From the NCBI GenBank assembly GCA_015680685.1, contig MNCI01025135.1:3980-33274 (forward strand): a stretch of 29,295 nt of DNA, given 5' to 3'. The stretch is from Gnetum montanum. Lineage: Eukaryota; Streptophyta; Gnetopsida; Gnetales; Gnetaceae. Positions 10,084 to 20,480 of this stretch are shown one piece after another. The position numbers and the translations under genes were made by a program. Every line of letters starts with the position of its first letter. Position 1 is the stretch's first letter. The notes under the pieces were generated by a model that did no database searches, was not told the DNA's origin, and saw only the letters and a program-made list of their open reading frames with translations.

Positions 10084-11276
10084 AATCTAGCCTTGTCCCA
10101 ACAAAATGGGGTTGGGTACATGAATTCATTTCTGCCATTTACCTCTATGGAGAGATAGATCTTTGTTAATTTGCAGTTTTGTTAAATCACCTTCAATCAT
10201 TTTTCCCATGTATTTTTTGATCTTTCTTTTAGTGGTTTCCCTAAAATAGTGATGTAGCAACCTTTGTTTATAAGCTCATTGTTTGATCTTCTTGACACAT
10301 AGAAACCATATAAGTCGCCATTCTTGTAGCTTATCTGAAGTAGAAGCCACTTCAAGTTTTCCTTTGATGTTTGTATTATGCAATTTATCTCTTTAATTAA
10401 CATGCAACATCTATTAAAGCATTCATATTTCTACCACATTGATTTGTTATTCATGCTTCTTTTGTGCTACATAACATTTAGTACCATATAAGATAGTACG
10501 CTTGATTGTTATCCTATAAAATTTTTCCTTCAATTTTATTAGTATTCTTTGATCACATAGAACACCACTAGCCTATTTTCATTTAGACCATCCTACCTTA
10601 ATTCCATTTCTTATATTTTTATCAATTTACCATCTTATTGGAGGATTGATCCTATGTAGTGGAACTATTTATAGAGAAGGACATTTTGGTTTTGAATTGT
10701 CACTTCTATATCAATACTATTTATGTTGTTATTAAAACTACATTTCATATATTCTATATTATGTTTGTTAATTTTTAAGCCTTTTGATTCTAGAGCATAT
10801 TCCCACTTCTCCATTTTAGAAGCAATATTTTCTCAAGCTATATCCACCAACACAATATAATCTACAAATAATATACACAAGGAAATTCATTTTGTATTTC
10901 CTTTGTTAATTCAACTATAAGAATGACAAAGAAGTATAGGTTAAGCATAGACCCTTGATGTAGACCTAATATGACTAAAAAATTGGATGTTGTTCCATAG
11001 GTTGTTCTAATGTTATTGGTAGTTCTTTCATACATGTCTTGAATTACTTCAATATATTTATCAGAGATGTTTTTCCTTTGCAAAGCACACCAAAATAATA
11101 TCTCTAGGTACTCTATCATATGCTTTTTCCAAGTCAATGAAGATCATATGTAAATTTTTTCTATGTTTTTTGAATTTCTCCATTAATTATTGTATTAAGA
11201 AAATAGCCTCTATAGTAAATCTCCCTATCATAAATCCAACTTGATTTTTTGACACTGTTGATTCAAGTTTGTGATG

Positions 11277-11281
11277 CTACT
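11277..11281. repeat. Target-site duplication CTACT (left)
   Basis: CTACT stands immediately before the 5' LTR start (TGCTAAGAGC, 11282). An identical CTACT stands at 21422-21426, just after the 3' LTR. Five bases is the usual length for Ty3/gypsy integration, and both flanks are parts of the same RTE LINE. Confidence 0.88.
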
Positions 11282-12176
11282 TGCTAAGAGCGGTTACTTT
11301 AGCGATTACTCTAGTAGTTATTCTAATTATTAGAGTAGTTACTCTAGTGGTTACTCTAGTAGTTATTCTAATTATTAGAGTGGTTACTCTAGCGGTTGCT
11401 TTAGCAGTTATTCTAATTATTAGAGCAGTTACTCTAATTGTTAGAGTAGTTGCTCCCAAGCTTATAAATACAGTGCCTAGGCACACAATTGGAACAAGTC
11501 TTTTAGCAGTCAAGTAGCGAAACTCTTGTAGTCTATTTGAAAGTTAGAGTATTTTCCAACTGCTTGTAGCAGGAGGTCTAAGTGTGGATAGATCTTTATT
11601 CGAACATTGTGTATCTTAGCACACCTTGTGTATGGCAATAAAGACAAGCTCTTTGATTCATCCTTGTAGCACTTGAGATTTGCTTTCTTACTCATTTCTT
11701 TTATTTTATTTTCTTATGCATTTATTTTATTTTATTTTATTTTATTCACTTTACATTTCTGTTATTAGCACAACAATTCATTTTGATCAATTAAGAAAAT
11801 CATTAACTTACACAAGCACAACCACTTTGAGCATGTGTGTAATGCTTGGTAACCTAGTAACAATTAGCGTTTGGTAATCCTAGCAGTGTTGCACTGGTTC
11901 AAGATGTGTATAGCAAGTGGGAACGGATGCTTGTGTTAGGATTAGTTAGAACTTAGTTAATGAGTAGTTAAGTTAAATTAGTCACCTAGTTATCTCTCTC
12001 TTTCCCTATTAGCATAGGACATAAAAACATAAAAGTAAGTTTGGGAAGACAACGATCAATCAACCTGTCCTTGTTCCACAAGGGCGCATAAGCACTTAGT
12101 CCTTGGAATTTGATCGAATCATGTGTGAAATGCTCGTATTCATATGGTTGAGCGTAGGGTACCTTGCCGCTCATCA
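11282..12176 (+). repeat. 5' LTR of the plus-strand Athila element (895 bp)
   Basis: The LTR runs from TGCTAAGAGC to CGCTCATCA. U3 holds 45-bp tandem repeats (11288-11450). TATAAATA lies at 11463-11470 and the AATAAA poly(A) signal at 11637-11642. Compared with the 3' LTR it lacks a 54-bp block between ATAAAAG and TAAGTTTGGG, near 12030. That block is present in the LTR at 1-194, so the 5' LTR has the deletion. Confidence 0.9.
11288..11450. repeat. 45-bp tandem repeats in U3 (5' LTR)
   Basis: The word TTATTCTAATTATTAGAG recurs at 11318, 11363 and 11408, exactly 45 bases apart. The unit contains palindromic parts (CTAATTATTAG; GAGTAGTTACTC), so the repeats could fold into hairpins. They give open frames of Val/Ile/Thr/Leu repeats on both strands, which are artefacts. 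The place just before the TATA box suggests enhancer-type repeats. Confidence 0.9.
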
Positions 12177-12177
12177 T

Positions 12178-12195
12178 TGGCACCATTGTTGGGGA
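12178..12195 (+). promoter_or_regulatory. Primer-binding site, tRNA-Asp type
   Basis: TGGCACCATTGTTGGGGA starts one base after the LTR end. It differs from the complement of the plant tRNA-Asp 3' end (TGGCGCCGTTGCCGGGGA) at four places, all transitions, three of them at CG steps. This fits an Athila-type primer site weakened by deamination. Confidence 0.85.
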
Positions 12196-12311
12196 CTTAT
12201 TGTTTGTGTGCTAATTAGAACATAGGAAATCATTCACATTGTTGGAACGAACCCTTAGGGTTGATTGAGAAAATAATAAACAAGAATACATTGCACACTG
12301 AATAGACAAAT

Positions 12312-14690
12312 ATGTCTTCTTCTTCGTACGAAAGTGCCTCATTGCCTAGGTTTGAAATAGGAAACAATCAGTGGTGTAATACACATGACGTTGATCTGCC
12401 AGTCCCTCAACAAGTTCAAGTGGTATATATTCATCCCGATGAGTATATACCAAACTTCACCTTTATCCTCCATCAAGATGAACAATTGCATCGACGAGAC
12501 TTAGAAGGTAACATAATGTTACCTCTCGATCGTTTAGTCCCAAGCATGCTTCTTCATGTCCTCACACGAATTGGCATGCCACACTTACATGCAAAATACG
12601 TTGTGCAAGACCATAACTCAAGAGAATACCTTCCCACGAAGGCACAACATCAAAGGGATTTGCAACAAGAGAGACATCATAAGTCTTTGAAGGGTAAGTG
12701 GTCGTAGGATGTCCCACATGTCTTAAGAGAAAATGAGGGTGGTGAACCTGCCTTAAGCAATCACCCACATAATGATATTCCTCCCCTTAACTTTGGCCAA
12801 GGGGTTGTGTATCAGAACCTTCATTCCACTATTCATAACCCAGGTTCTAATACCCACAGGCACAAACGATCTGACAAAGGGACATTGACACATGATAAAA
12901 ATGGACATTTTGATTACAATCACGATCGAGGCTGAGACCGCCGAAGAGAAGATGGCAAACACCATCATGGTAATGGTTCTCCTTCTTCTTCACCTTCATC
13001 CTCTCCTTCAATGTCCAAATGTAGTCATAAAGAAAAATACCATGGGGATAAAGGTAGGCAAAGTAGAAGTCATAGATGAAATAGCCAGGAAAGGGGACGA
13101 GGGCACTCTAGAGAGTCATGACATAGAAGAAAAGAGAGTAGGGAACAACGTAGGCATCATAGATGTCATGGATGAAATAATCACAATGAACCCCTCCTCG
13201 CTACTCAAAGTATGTTGTACATAATTGAGGTTGTTAAAATTCCAACAAGGCATCAGAAAGATAGTAGGATCAAGAGATTAGATATGAACAACATTCCACA
13301 ATTTGAAGGAGGATACAACGTTGATCCTCAAAATCATTTACAAGCATTCCATGATGCGTGTGCCTTATAGAACATAGAGAACAAATGGAAAAAACTTAAT
13401 TTGTTTCCACAGACACTAGTTAAAGAAGTGAAAAGCTAGTACCGGTCTTTAGAACCGGAATCCAGTCGTAGGTCGAGTACTATGTTAGAACTATTTAATG
13501 ACAAGTACAAAACGTACTCCTAAGTGTCTAACTTACGAAAGCAAATCCAACACTAGAAACAAGGAGCACATGAACCCTTGGATGCTACCATGGGCTGATA
13601 TTATGTACTATTACACCATTTTCCTAGCCATGGTTATTCACAAAGGCATCAACTATGCCATCTCGTGGATGGGCTTAGGCATGAAACAAGAAGAACCCTT
13701 GGGACTTATGCCCAAGGAAGACTATCTAAGCTTAGGTCCCATCAAATTCAAAGACTATTGAAGCAAGTTGCTAATGAAGAAGGTGAGCTACAGAAAAGAG
13801 AAAGTGTGGAAGAGTATAACCAAGATCCTTCCCTCTGGAAGAGGGGAGTAAGATTTTGTGAGGATAAAGAAGAGTCACCACTCAAAGAGATGGTGAATAG
13901 GAAAACTTTGCCTATCCAAAAGTTGACATCAGAAGTATCGGCAAAGGTAGACCAAATGTGGGATTCCCTAGACAATAAATTTCAATCTATTCTTAAAATG
14001 GTATAGGAGTCTAGAGAGCAAATTAGTGATTGCGAAAAAAGAAAAAAGAGAGAAGTTGAACATGCACGTAGCAAGGGTAAGGGCAAAGTTGCCATCATTG
14101 AAGAGGTTTTTGAGTTGGAAATAGATAATGATAGTGGATGTGAAATATGTCAATATGCCCATCCTAAGGGATGTTTCCTTGTAATCTCACATCTGCAAGA
14201 GTCTGGGATGTATGCACTCAACCCATGATTAAACAAACAACAAGCACCCCAAAGGTTATCTTACCCCCAAGGTAACCCAAGATACTTCCACCAACCCTTA
14301 ATGTATTATCCAAGTGGAACTCCACCACAACTAATTAAGCAATATCAATAGTGGTAACACCCACAATCATGGGAAATGCCACCATCAAAGCAATAGTATC
14401 CTTACCAGCAACCTAACCCATATGGATATTACGTGCAGTAGCCAATCTTCCCATGTGACTCTATTGGTCACATCACTCCTCAACTTGACTACCAAGCCAA
14501 CGAGTATTATGGAACTCCCTCTTCTAGGGGTGATATTCCACAAGTATATCATCCTTCTCATCCAACTGCATCTCTTCCACCAATAGCTCCACTACCACTT
14601 GCTCTAGCTATGCAGGGTGAAATCCCTACCCAACCGTAGCAACATAATGCCACAAGGGCTGTTAACTCTCAACCTACTATTGGTTCCAAC
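12312..14690 (+). pseudogene. gag: gag of the plus-strand Athila element
   Basis: ATG 12312 opens a frame that stays in one phase through protease and into reverse transcriptase (to about 15890). Parts in order: an N-terminal 130 residues (MSSSSYESASLPRFE...); a basic, Ser/Arg/His-rich stretch (about 12840-13190) with SPSSSPSSSPS, SRSHR and RGRGHSRE; a capsid core of the Retrotrans_gag type (about 13280-13740) with NNIPQFEGGYNVDPQNHLQA, NLFPQTL, YRSLEPES and LFNDKY; a coiled region; and a degraded zinc knuckle with CEICQYAHPKGCFL (about 14130-14180). A Pro/Tyr/Gln-rich tail (YPSGTPPQL, NPYGYYVQ) leads into protease. About fifteen in-frame stops occur; four TGAs in the basic stretch sit where Arg CGA would fit. 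Gag would form the virus-like particle. Confidence 0.88.
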
Positions 14691-14699
14691 AACCACATG

Positions 14700-15620
14700 A
14701 AGAAAATACCTTTCTTTAGAACCAACAAAGCAACCAATCCCTTGCAATCACAAGCAATTGATTCCTTAGATGCCTCAGTATCAATCAAAACTTCGGAGGC
14801 TCCTTCAACTCAACCACTGCACTTAACGCACACAGTCATGCTAACACATGTCGTCACCATTTGGATCAAAGCTGGCCACCTTCTCAGGAAATTCTCTGAT
14901 CCTGGGAGTCCTCTGATATACTTACAAATTGCTGGAAATGCATTATGCAAGGCTCTTATGAATTCAGGTTCCGGGGTCACCTGGATTTCTCAAGAAATGT
15001 ACAAGGCCTAAAACCTGCCTCCATTGAAAAAGAGCAACATTTGTCTAGAGTTGGCTGACTGGTCCATCACTATCCCATTGGGACTGGTAGAATACACTGT
15101 TACCACTATTTGTGGGTGGTTGTACCCAGCTAAGTTCCTAGTGATTCAGGTGAACAATGGTAAGGGGGAATTCCTAATCATAATGGGAAGAGCATGGCTA
15201 AGCACCATCGGCGCATGCCTAGGAATCCATGATCTTTCCCTAGAAATATCAAAGGAAAATACATTCGGAAAGATCAAGAAGAAGAAAGTTCCGTGAATTG
15301 CATATAGTGACATAGGGTGTAATTGTGTGCAAAGGTCATGGTTTGTGCAAAGTTTAACATTGCCTGCATGCAATCAGTGTGCACAATTGATCAACATAAA
15401 AAGATGCCTGTATGTAGTAGCCACACAACAGGAAGGCACCTAGTGGTTGATAGCTAATAAAGAAAGAAGTTCACTCCTATGCATGGAACCAACTGAGGGT
15501 TTGACTTGTGCTTACATCGATAGCATAGATGCATTAAAGTAAGTCCACTACCAACTTCCAAGTCTTAACCATGAAAATGTCAACTGGGGGAAGTTGGAAA
15601 TCCCTGAGAAATTTAAGTAG
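14700..15620 (+). pseudogene. Aspartic protease of the plus-strand Athila element, catalytic Asp lost
   Basis: The segment SPLIYLQIAGNALCKALMNS leads to the active-site loop, which reads NSGSG at 14961-14972. The minus-strand copy has DSGSG, so a GAT/GAC-to-AAT change has removed the catalytic Asp. ICLELADWSITIPLG and LVIQ match the middle of retropepsin-like domains, and FLIIMGRAWL the ILGR-type end motif. A linker to reverse transcriptase follows, with several stops (15006, 15294). It would cleave the Gag-Pol precursor. Confidence 0.85.
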
Positions 15621-17120
15621 AAGCCCCTTAAGCTGAAACTATTACCCACCGATATGGAATACACATTCCTTAAAAACAGAAAAGCAGTAATTATCAATGC
15701 TAAGCTTGCTCCTCAACAGAAAGAAGAATTGCTGAAGGTAATCAATAGATGGTCAAAAGCCTTCACTTGGTCATATGCTAAATTAACTGGAATAGATCCT
15801 AGGATATGCCAACATAGGATTTACATCGACCCCTCCATGAAGCCTCGAAGACAACCGCAGAGGGGTTTAAACCCAAAGCTAAAGTATTCAAGAAATAAAT
15901 TGAACAGCTTCTCAAGGCTGGGTTCATATACCCCATTGCTGATAGCGAATGGGTTAGCCCCTTAGTTATTATGCCTAAAAAGGGAGGCAAATGGAGTGTG
16001 TGCATAGATTTCAGGCTACTGAATATGGCAACATTCAAAGATCACTTTCCATTTCCATTTGTTCACCAAGTCTTAGACACCATCATAGGGCATTGCTACT
16101 ATAGTTTTCTGGATGGATATAATGGATATAATGAAATAAAAATAGCCCCAAAAGACTAAGCCAAGACTACGTTCACTAGTCCTTGGGGAACGTTTGCATA
16201 CAAACAGATGCCATTTGGCTTGTGTAATGCCCCTGCAACATTTCTACGCCTAGTTCTAAGCATCTTCCAACAACAGATAGGAAATGGTGTAAAAGTCTTT
16301 ATGGACGATTTCTCCACCTATGGAGCAAACTTTGATCAAGCCTTGGACCGGTTAGAGAAAGTGTTAAAAAGATGTGTAGAAACCAATTTGAGGCTCAATT
16401 GGTAGAAAAGCCATTTGATGGTCCAAGAGGGCGTAGTACTAGGGCATAAAATCTCACACACAGGGACAGAGGTAGACCTCAAGAAAATCAAAGTTATTCA
16501 AGGAATTATCCATCAACTGGAAACTATCAAAGATATTCGGTCATTCCTTGGACATACTGCCTACTATATGAGATTTATTGAGAACTTTTCAAAGCTTGCC
16601 AAACCATTGGTGGAATTTAACGAAAAAGGATGTACCTTTTAAGTGCACTAGGGATTGCAAATTAGCTTTCCAAACTCTGAAACAGAAGCTAGTAGAAACA
16701 TCCATTCTACAAGCTCCTGACTGGTCCAAACAATTCCATATCATGACTGACACGTCCAACTATGTCTTAGGAGCTGTACTTACATAGTTAGATGCCTAGA
16801 AGTGTCCTTATTACATCCACTATGCAAGTAGAAGGATTGTTGGTACACAACTTAACTACATTACCATAGAGAAAGAATTAATCATTGTAGTGTTTGCACT
16901 AGAAAAGTTTAGACACTATGTATTGGGATATAAAGTATATATACATACAAATCATAGTGCAATGAGGTTCCTCATGAATAAGCCAATGCTAAGCCATTGT
17001 ATCATACAATGCCTTATAATATTATAGGAGTTCGATCTTACGATGATCGATTGTAAAGGCACTGAGAACATAGTTGCTGATCATTTATCTCAGTTACGAT
17101 GGGACAACAAAGAGGCCGAG
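15621..17120 (+). pseudogene. Reverse transcriptase and RNase H of the plus-strand Athila element
   Basis: The polymerase region shows DPRICQHRIYIDPSMKPRRQ, WSVCIDFRLLN (about 16000), FLDGYNGYN, MPFGLCNAPATF (about 16210) and the catalytic box FMDD (16298-16309). The frame shifts near 15890 and returns near 16620, with net phase unchanged. RNase H follows: MTDTSNYVLGAVL holds the first Asp, TIEKEL the Glu, and HTNHSA has Asn where the usual motif TDH has Asp. ENIVADHLSQL closes the domain. Stops at 16159 and 16785, among others, inactivate it. Confidence 0.9.
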
Positions 17121-17239
17121 TATCCAATTTCTGATTATTTTCCTAATGAATTCCTCTTTGCTGGTGTAGTGAATAATCAATCACCCATGAAGACAAACTA
17201 GTACAGCAGCATTCTTACCTATCTCCTCATCCAACAAAC

Positions 17240-18523
17240 ACCACAAGAGTTAAAACCTTAAGAAGAAAAAATAGTTTCTTCACCAAGCCAAGTACTTTAT
17301 GGAGATTAATGGGCAACTTTACAAAGTGTGTCCTAATGGCTTGGTTCGATGGTGTGTTCCTAATATAGATCAACTGTGAGTTCTCCAAGATGCTCACGTT
17401 GGGAGATGAATAGCCATCAGGATCCTGCTTACAGGATATTATTGGCCTACATTATTTCGGGATGCGCATCATTTCACCAATCTTGTGAGTACTATCAACA
17501 TGATGGGGGAATGACTACTAGAATGGAGGGTCTGCAACAATGGATTCAACCATTAGAACCCTTCGACATTTGGGGAATTGATTTTATGGGGCTGATTACA
17601 CCAATGTCCAATGGAAAAGATTATATCATTGTTGTTGTTGATTACCTAACTAAATGGGAAGAAGCAGCTACTGTTAAGGATTGTACATCATCTACAGCGG
17701 CATGATTTGTTCAACAACAAATCATAAATAGGTTTGGTGTGCTGCGTGCACTTATTTCAGACAATGGTACACACTTCACAGGTGCAACTTTTAAAAAATT
17801 AATGCAATGCTTAGGGGTTGAGCATAAATTGACTAGACCATACCACCCCCAAGTGAATGGTCAAGCAGAAGTCACCAACAAGGAGATTACGAAGATATTG
17901 ATAAGAACCATTAGCAAGTTTAAGTAAGACTGGAGCACTAAACTGAACGATGCTCTTTGGGCATACCGCTCCACATGGAAACTCCCTACAGGATACTCTC
18001 CCTATGAGTTAGTGTACGGTAAATTATCAACACTTCCCATTCAAATTGAGGTCCATACACTATCCATGACATGTGACCTCAACCTTCACCTTGATCTAGC
18101 ACAGAAACAACAATTAGTAACCCTTAACTTCCTAGATGAAAACTGACTAGCTACCTTATCATCTAACGAGTTGCACAAGGCATTCAATAAACAACGTCAT
18201 GACCTAAGGATTAGGAAAGTTAAATATCAACTGGGAGATAAGGTTTTCTATGAGAATCCCACACATGTGCCAAAATGTACTAAATTTCAAACATTGTGGG
18301 AAAGACCTTATATTTTTATGCAACTTTTCCTTGAGGGGCCATGACAATATACAAACCTGAGAGCCTAGATAAGAAACTGTTGGTCAACGTACAACAAACC
18401 AAACCTTTCCATGAGCTTAGTATAGCTAGTACACATGCTACCTCTATTGATGGACAACCTTGCTCACTATTTCTGACCTCCTCCTTCTAACTTAGTCGTG
18501 GGGGAGATGGCCACCTATGCTAA
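17240..18523 (+). pseudogene. Integrase of the plus-strand Athila element
   Basis: The N-terminal zinc-binding part is damaged: VLQDAHVG is kept but the second half is frameshifted near 17400. The core is well kept: FDIWGIDFMG (first Asp), LISDNGTHF (second Asp) and NGQAEVTNKEI (Glu). NDALWAYRSTWKLP follows, then a GPF/Y-type C-terminal module near 18250-18310 (LGDKVFYENPTHVP, LWERPY). No chromodomain follows. The protein ends GDGHLC plus TAA (18521-18523), the same end as in the minus-strand copy. Integrase would insert the cDNA; this copy has several stops. Confidence 0.9.
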
Positions 18524-20464
18524 CTATTCTAGGCCCTCAGTTCTTTTTGAATTTTTGTTTTACACATCTTTGTTTTACATAAATTTTTTTTTACACATTT
18601 TTTCAACTTTTCTTATTTTTTTTTACACCATCATTCATGTTTTTACTGTTTCTTTTTTTGCTTGATTTACTTTTATTTCTCATCTAATAAGTGCTCATGA
18701 TGGTCAATTGAATTATATCATATTGATTGCTAATGTTTGGTTTTTACCTTTGAATTATGATGCTAATATTAAGGTATAGTTCTTTTTGTAAAATAGGCAA
18801 TGAGTCCATGTCGTCCACTCATCCATATAACTCTATGGTCTCCTTTGGCTTGGAACTGTACAGTCCCCTTTTTCTAAGTAAACTTGTTAATGAATTGGTG
18901 GCTGGGTATTTTTCAAACCTAGGAAAGACTCAAAGGGTGAAAAGGGTGTGAATTCAAGGGGATTCAATGCATTGGTGCTAGCCATTCTCTTAGGTGCTTG
19001 GATGCTTGTTTCTTGGGTTTTTTGCCATTCTGACATTGTTCAAAAATTCGGAAGCCGAGTAAATAAGAATAAGTCTTTACATGGTGTGGTTCTCATGCAA
19101 AAAAAAAAAAAAAGAAAAGAAATGAGAAAAGTGAGAATTCAAAACACACCCCTTAGACATAATAAAGCAATATGGGCTATAAGCACTGGTTATGAAACTG
19201 GAAGGACATGTTATCCATGCCTAAAGGTTCTCTCTAACTAAGGCCCTTTCTCACTTCCTGATTCTCCATCTTGCTCTCCTCGGGATGGTAGTAACTCTTT
19301 GTGAAGGCATTCTTGTTACTTCAAGAGGATGGATTGGCCAGGTGTATTGATGTGAGGTCACTGAATGTGGTTGGTTTGAGTCTGGATTTGGGAGGAAGTT
19401 TCACTCAATCATCTTAACCATGAAAAACACAATGGGCTTTACACAACCTTGTTCTTGGGATTCCATTCCATTCTCTCCTCTCCATCTTTCTTCCCATTTT
19501 TCACCTCATTGCTAAATTTATCATTAATTTGTTCTAGGTTGATGCATTGTTTTTCTTTGGTGAATTCTTTTGGGTAAGTTTTTAACTCTTGCTTCTAAAT
19601 GACATTCCTAGAGCCTACAGACTCTTTGGTTTGTGGGTTTGTCAGAGCATAAAAGGCATGAGCCTGCTTTGGGGAGGACCCACTAGCATTCCTTTTTGGT
19701 GCAATTGTTAAGTTATTTTCCTTAACCATTTCCTACAATCAATCATCTCTTATTTCATCCCCATCCATGACATCCATTTTATTGGCATTGTCGTTGTTAT
19801 TTTTTCCCATCTCTCTTGTTCCTCATATTTTTCCATCTTATAGCTACCGGAGGTTCACTCTTAGTCGTGGGGGCCCTAGCATAAATTTTTCAATTTTCTC
19901 CATTTTACTATTTGCCTAACCCCTACACCTTGGGCAGTCACTTGTGATAAATCTTTGAACCAATTTCTACCATAACCACAACTCAACTAATGCACTTCAT
20001 ATCGAGGCAAGGTATCAACTGCATTGTGGTTTATCTATCCTTGCTCATTTGTGACTGTGTTGTGTGTGCAGATGGAAATCATACAAATAATGGACTGGGC
20101 TTGGAGGAAGCACTCAAGATGGATTTGAATTGAAGCATTTACAAAAGGAGCAAGTCTGGTGGCGTGGCTATGGATAAACAACAGAAGGTGCGATATTAGC
20201 ATTGGCGGCAACACGCTTCATTTTCTTTCTCTCTCTTTCTCTACAAGCTGCAAAATAAAGACTTGGATGTTATTTATGTATGAGTGTTTACCACAATGGT
20301 CTTGAACACTAATGTTGTAATATGCTTATTGATCCATTCACTAGGCACATTGAGTCTATCATCCCGTTCCACCATCAGTTGTCAGTTAGTCAATAATCCC
20401 ATACCTTCCCAATATTTTGTAAATAACTTGTTTCTTTTCTTCTATACTCGAGAATGAGTTTTCA
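18524..20464 (+). other. Post-pol region of the plus-strand Athila element
   Basis: About 1.9 kb between integrase and PPT. It is T-rich at first (18540-18680), with an A-run at 19099-19113. Small open frames at 18757-18951 and 18948-19241 do not keep their frame in the minus-strand copy although the DNA is alignable, so I take the region as non-coding. A PPT-like motif AGTCGTGGGGG recurs at 18494 and 19862. A CAG|ATGG site lies at 20069-20075. The minus-strand copy has the same organisation at 22816-24727. Confidence 0.75.
20041..20071 (+). promoter_or_regulatory. Splice-acceptor-like site in the post-pol region
   Basis: TTGCTCATTTGTGACTGTG, then TTGTGTGTGCAG, ends at 20071, directly before ATG 20072. 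It is equivalent to 1581-1610 in element B and to 23181-23210 in the minus-strand copy. Only a short broken frame follows here. Confidence 0.4.
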
Positions 20465-20480
20465 TTTAGTCATGGGGGTA
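20465..20480 (+). promoter_or_regulatory. Polypurine tract of the plus-strand Athila element
   Basis: TTTAGTCATGGGGGTA directly precedes the 3' LTR start at 20481. Confidence 0.85.

Larger units (their letters stand above)
10062..11281 (-). mobile_element. RTE-clade LINE, 3' half
   Basis: The minus strand ends, at low coordinates, with the typical plant RTE 3' end: words equal to ACCCAACCCCATTTTGTTGG (about 10123-10102), then an (ATC/GAT)n tail at 10063-10083. Upstream lies decayed reverse transcriptase: VIQDMY, then GLHQGS (10949-10966), FVDY (10857-10868) where FADD is expected, and FHYIGSIL, the counterpart of the RTE motif RYLGSI. The C-terminal part has a YGTKCYVAQKKHE-like segment and a NTWEK end (about 10200). 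The second catalytic Asp of the polymerase box is replaced by Tyr. The 5' part of the same LINE continues at 21422, beyond the inserted Athila element. Confidence 0.85.

Noticed and set aside
11277-11517. Val/Ile/Thr/Leu-repeat ORFs on both strands (also at 20470-20716)
   Set aside because: They are products of the 45-bp LTR tandem repeat; no protein family is recognised and both strands are open by composition.
12892-13224. 110-residue ORF rich in Ile/Met/Glu
   Set aside because: It overlaps the basic gag stretch in another frame; the gag frame gives a coherent protein continuous with capsid and protease.
18200-18523. Chromodomain at the integrase end
   Set aside because: After the GPY-type module only a short tail ending GHLC is seen in both copies; no aromatic-cage pattern is present.
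18757-19241. Env-like gene in the post-pol region of the plus Athila element
   Set aside because: The two small open frames do not hold their frame in the minus copy, and no convincing conserved protein feature is visible.
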